From assembly GCA_910592005.1 (NCBI GenBank), contig CAJVPP010003607.1, positions 1 through 11,220 of the forward strand: a stretch of DNA of 11,220 nucleotides, read 5' to 3'. This document shows positions 9,342-11,220 of the stretch, piece after piece; the first letter of the stretch is position 1; every line of letters begins with the position of its first letter. The notes under the pieces were generated by a model that searched no databases, was not told where the DNA came from, and was given only the letters and a program-made list of their open reading frames with translations. The DNA comes from Funneliformis mosseae. Its lineage: Eukaryota; Glomeromycota; Glomeromycetes; Glomerales; Glomeraceae. A program made the position numbers and the translations under genes.

Positions 9342-10022
9342 TTTCCTGTCACATGTTTGACTTTTAACCAATAAAATTTTAATTTAAATTTAGTAATGAT
9401 TGGCACAAATTTCAGCAGTGGCTTGGCATTTGATGCGACTAAGCTGTTTGCATCATATATACTTTTATTTTTTAAGAATTTTTAATAAAAAATTTATAAA
9501 AATAATAAAAAAAAATCAAAAATTTAATTGAAATAATACTTTTAATAACTAAAATACTAAAAAAACTGGCCTTTCTATTTTTGGTAAATAATATGATAAT
9601 CAATTTTGTATCAATTAAAATTAAAAATTATGTAATATTTTAAAAATGATCATCACAAAATTTAATCAATAAAATCACTATAAAGTTAAATATCTATTAT
9701 ACTAAGCATAAGAGAAGTTTTTTTAATTAGTTAACGATTAATATGATTAATATTATTATAATTTGCTAATAATCACATGATGTAATATGATGCAGAAAGT
9801 CTATACTTAACAATATAAATGTAACACTTAAAAATCTTTCAACTCTTTAAAAAAATAAAATTTAGAAAAAATAAACTGGTAACTTTATTCTTTGAAATAA
9901 GCTCTATTAAATTACTAGTCAGATTTTCAAAATAAGTTTTATATAAAAAGTTATAGGCATTTAAAATTGAATAATTTTTATATGATCTTTCTGAATTTGA
10001 AATATATATTATTGATTGAAAT

Positions 10023-10083
10023 TTATGATAATTTAAGCTAACATTATGGTAATTAATTATAATGTTAGTTTAAATTATTATAA
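10023..10083. repeat. Strong hairpin-forming inverted repeat
   Basis: Left arm 10023-10047 pairs with right arm 10059-10083 around an 11-base loop. The 20-base inner arm ATAATTTAAGCTAACATTAT pairs with 10059-10078 with one mismatch, a C-to-T type difference. Four of the five outer positions also pair. Pairing this long in one place exceeds what I see elsewhere in the AT-rich spacer. It could be a foldback (MITE-like) remnant or a transcribed hairpin. Confidence 0.7.
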
Positions 10084-10240
10084 TTTTAAAATGATACACA
10101 AAAAAAATTATTAATATTCATTTTTTATTGGTTAATTACTAATTATGTGATATAAAATTCACAAAAAATTTTGAAACATTATTGAATTAAGACTTCTAGC
10201 ACTATATGTCTAAACAGTCAGAAAGGTAAATATATCATTT

Positions 10241-10343
10241 TTATATGATCATATGCTATTTTTTTATATGATCAAATTATGCAATAATTTTTCTTAGACC
10301 ATCAGATGCTATTTTCTTATATAATCAGATATATGTCTTTTTT
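10241..10343 (+). repeat. Short degenerate tandem array, about four units
   Basis: Four units begin near 10241, 10264, 10293 and 10318. Each is built on the pattern TTATATGATCATATGCTATT followed by a T run: TTATATGATCATATGCTATT, TTATATGATCAAATTATGC, TTAGACCATCAGATGCTATT and TTATATAATCAGATATATG. Unit length varies from about 23 to 29 bases. Confidence 0.6.
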
Positions 10344-10392
10344 AACAAAAAAATTTTAAAACTTATAAGTAATATTTTACTAAAAGCATGTT

Positions 10393-10515
10393 TAATTACT
10401 TTTATATTTTTTTATTTTAATTTTTTTTTATTTAAACAAAACTTTATTACCTTTATATTTTTTTGTTTTAATTTAAATAAAAACTTTTATTATTACTTTA
10501 TATTTTATTTTAAAT
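10393..10515 (+). repeat. AT-only tandem array, about three units
   Basis: Three units of decreasing length start near 10393, 10444 and 10487. They share the word order TTACTTTTATATTTTTTTA, TTTTAA and TTTAAA. The second has TTACCTTTATATTTTTTTG and the third TTACTTTATATTTTATTTT. Low complexity makes the exact limits uncertain. Confidence 0.4.
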
Positions 10516-10581
10516 TTTTATGACTTTTAAATTTTATATATTTTATAATAAAATAAATCTTATTTTAAAATTTTTATTATA

Positions 10582-11133
10582 AAAGGATTTGAAAATTTAA
10601 TTCAATATAATGATGATAATACCATAAATGTATTTTTTGATTATATTGCTAAATGGTATATTATAAATTATCTATTATTAAAAAATATTTGCTTAAAATA
10701 TCAAATATGAAGAGAAATTGTAAAATTAATTAAAACAAATATTATTGATATAAGTTGAGTAGAATATGTTGTTGATTTTATTAAATAGAACATAAAAAAA
10801 AGGTGATATAAAATTAACAAATAGAATTGATGATATTATTAAATTAACTTTTAAAAGTAAAGAATATATTAAATAAATAGAAATAAAGAAAAAAAGGATA
10901 AATTGTGTTGGTCTTAAAATAGGTTTTAAGAGAAGAAAATTGTAAACTTGAATGTAGAAAAATTAGTAATTATAAAGAAGTAACAAATTATTCTTTTCAA
11001 AATAATTTAAAAAATTATTATGATATATATTTGTATAAAGTTTATGTAATTTCTGAATCAAGACTTTTCTGATTAAATAAAGAAAAACTTTTTAAAATCA
11101 AAATTGTTGGATCATATCTACTAACAAATGTTC
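10582..11133 (+). pseudogene. Decayed plus-strand coding remnant, family not recognised
   Basis: I do not recognise the family. The first segment (10585-10790) reads GFENLIQYNDDNTINVFFDY, then YIAKWYIINYLL and REIVKLIKTNIIDIS, interrupted by TGA codons. A second frame (about 10800-10875) gives GDIKLTNRIDDIIKLTFKSK. A third frame (about 10930-11130) gives EENCKLECRKISNYKEV, NYYDIYLYKVYVISESRLF and KIKIVGSYLLTNV, with one TGA between. Codon use is AT-rich and Lys/Ile/Asn-heavy, like the 4109-6812 pseudogene. No start codon is evident, so the 5' end may be missing. The 3' end runs into the T tract at 11137. Confidence 0.5.
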
Positions 11134-11136
11134 TTA

Positions 11137-11161
11137 TTTTTTTTTTTTTTTTTTTTTTTTT
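11137..11161. repeat. 25-base T homopolymer
   Basis: This is the longest homopolymer in the window. It separates the remnant at 10582-11133 from a different sequence containing GATGTGGCACTGCCAG. Read on the minus strand it is a poly-A tract directly after GTTA. That would suit the tail of a retroposed sequence entering from the right, but it may equally be a plain microsatellite or an assembly artefact. Confidence 0.6.
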
Positions 11162-11220
11162 AACGATGTGGCACTGCCAGTAACTTTATTAAATTTATAT
11201 ATAAGGAAATACAAAGTAAA

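Larger units (their letters stand above)
6990..9360 (-). mobile_element. Probable extent of the DNA transposon carrying the DDE transposase
   Basis: The transposase gene is nearly the whole unit. I could not identify clear terminal inverted repeats or a target duplication, so these limits are rough. They are chosen only because a TCACGTGA word occurs on both flanks (7018-7025 and inside 9328-9341) and because the composition changes there. On the left, 6813-7085 holds no gene and is extremely AT-rich. The right flank contains GGCGCG at about 9314. Confidence 0.35.
9343..10581. other. Non-coding AT-rich spacer
   Basis: I found no supportable coding frame on either strand. Homopolymer A and T tracts dominate. 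The only structures are a strong inverted repeat at 10023-10083 and two short tandem arrays at 10241-10343 and 10393-10515, listed separately. A six-base inverted pair TGATGC/GCATCA lies at about 9432-9457. Confidence 0.6.

Overview
The window looks like an accessory, transposon-rich stretch of a very AT-rich fungal nuclear genome. The best fit is a Glomeromycotina (Rhizophagus-like) arbuscular mycorrhizal fungus. This rests on three things: the base composition, a eukaryotic-type intron, and two protein families that I recognise from memory as highly multi-copy in that group. No database search was run. No intact gene was found. Every recognisable coding region is a decayed copy, so the window reads as a graveyard of mobile elements.

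Layout, left to right. Positions 1-1430 are non-coding, less AT-extreme, and carry a degenerate tandem duplication near 789-957. Positions 1818-2496 hold a minus-strand coding remnant of unknown family, broken into several frames. Positions 2538-3874 are a complete but dead Tc1/mariner element with terminal inverted repeats, a TA target duplication and a plus-strand transposase pseudogene. Positions 4109-6812 (minus) are a full-length pseudogene of a large fungal family with an N-terminal cysteine pair, a coiled coil, a conserved YHxIH-type core and a C-terminal RING-like cluster. Positions 7086-9242 (minus) are a DDE transposase pseudogene of another fungal family, with a 77-base spliceosomal intron. 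Positions 9343-10580 are non-coding, with a strong hairpin and two short tandem arrays. Positions 10582-11133 (plus) hold another unrecognised coding remnant, ending in a 25-base T run.

The unifying observation is how the genes died. Where the family is recognisable, in-frame stops fall mostly on expected Gln, Trp or Arg codons. Catalytic and zinc-binding residues are lost by C-to-T or G-to-A changes: Asp to Asn in the DDE transposase, Glu to Lys in Tc1, and Cys/His to Tyr in the RING-like cluster. The two Tc1 inverted repeats differ only by transitions. This resembles repeat-induced point mutation or strong deamination of repeats. It is the most interesting signal here, together with the possibility that the 4109-6812 family is itself an uncharacterised transposase-like family.
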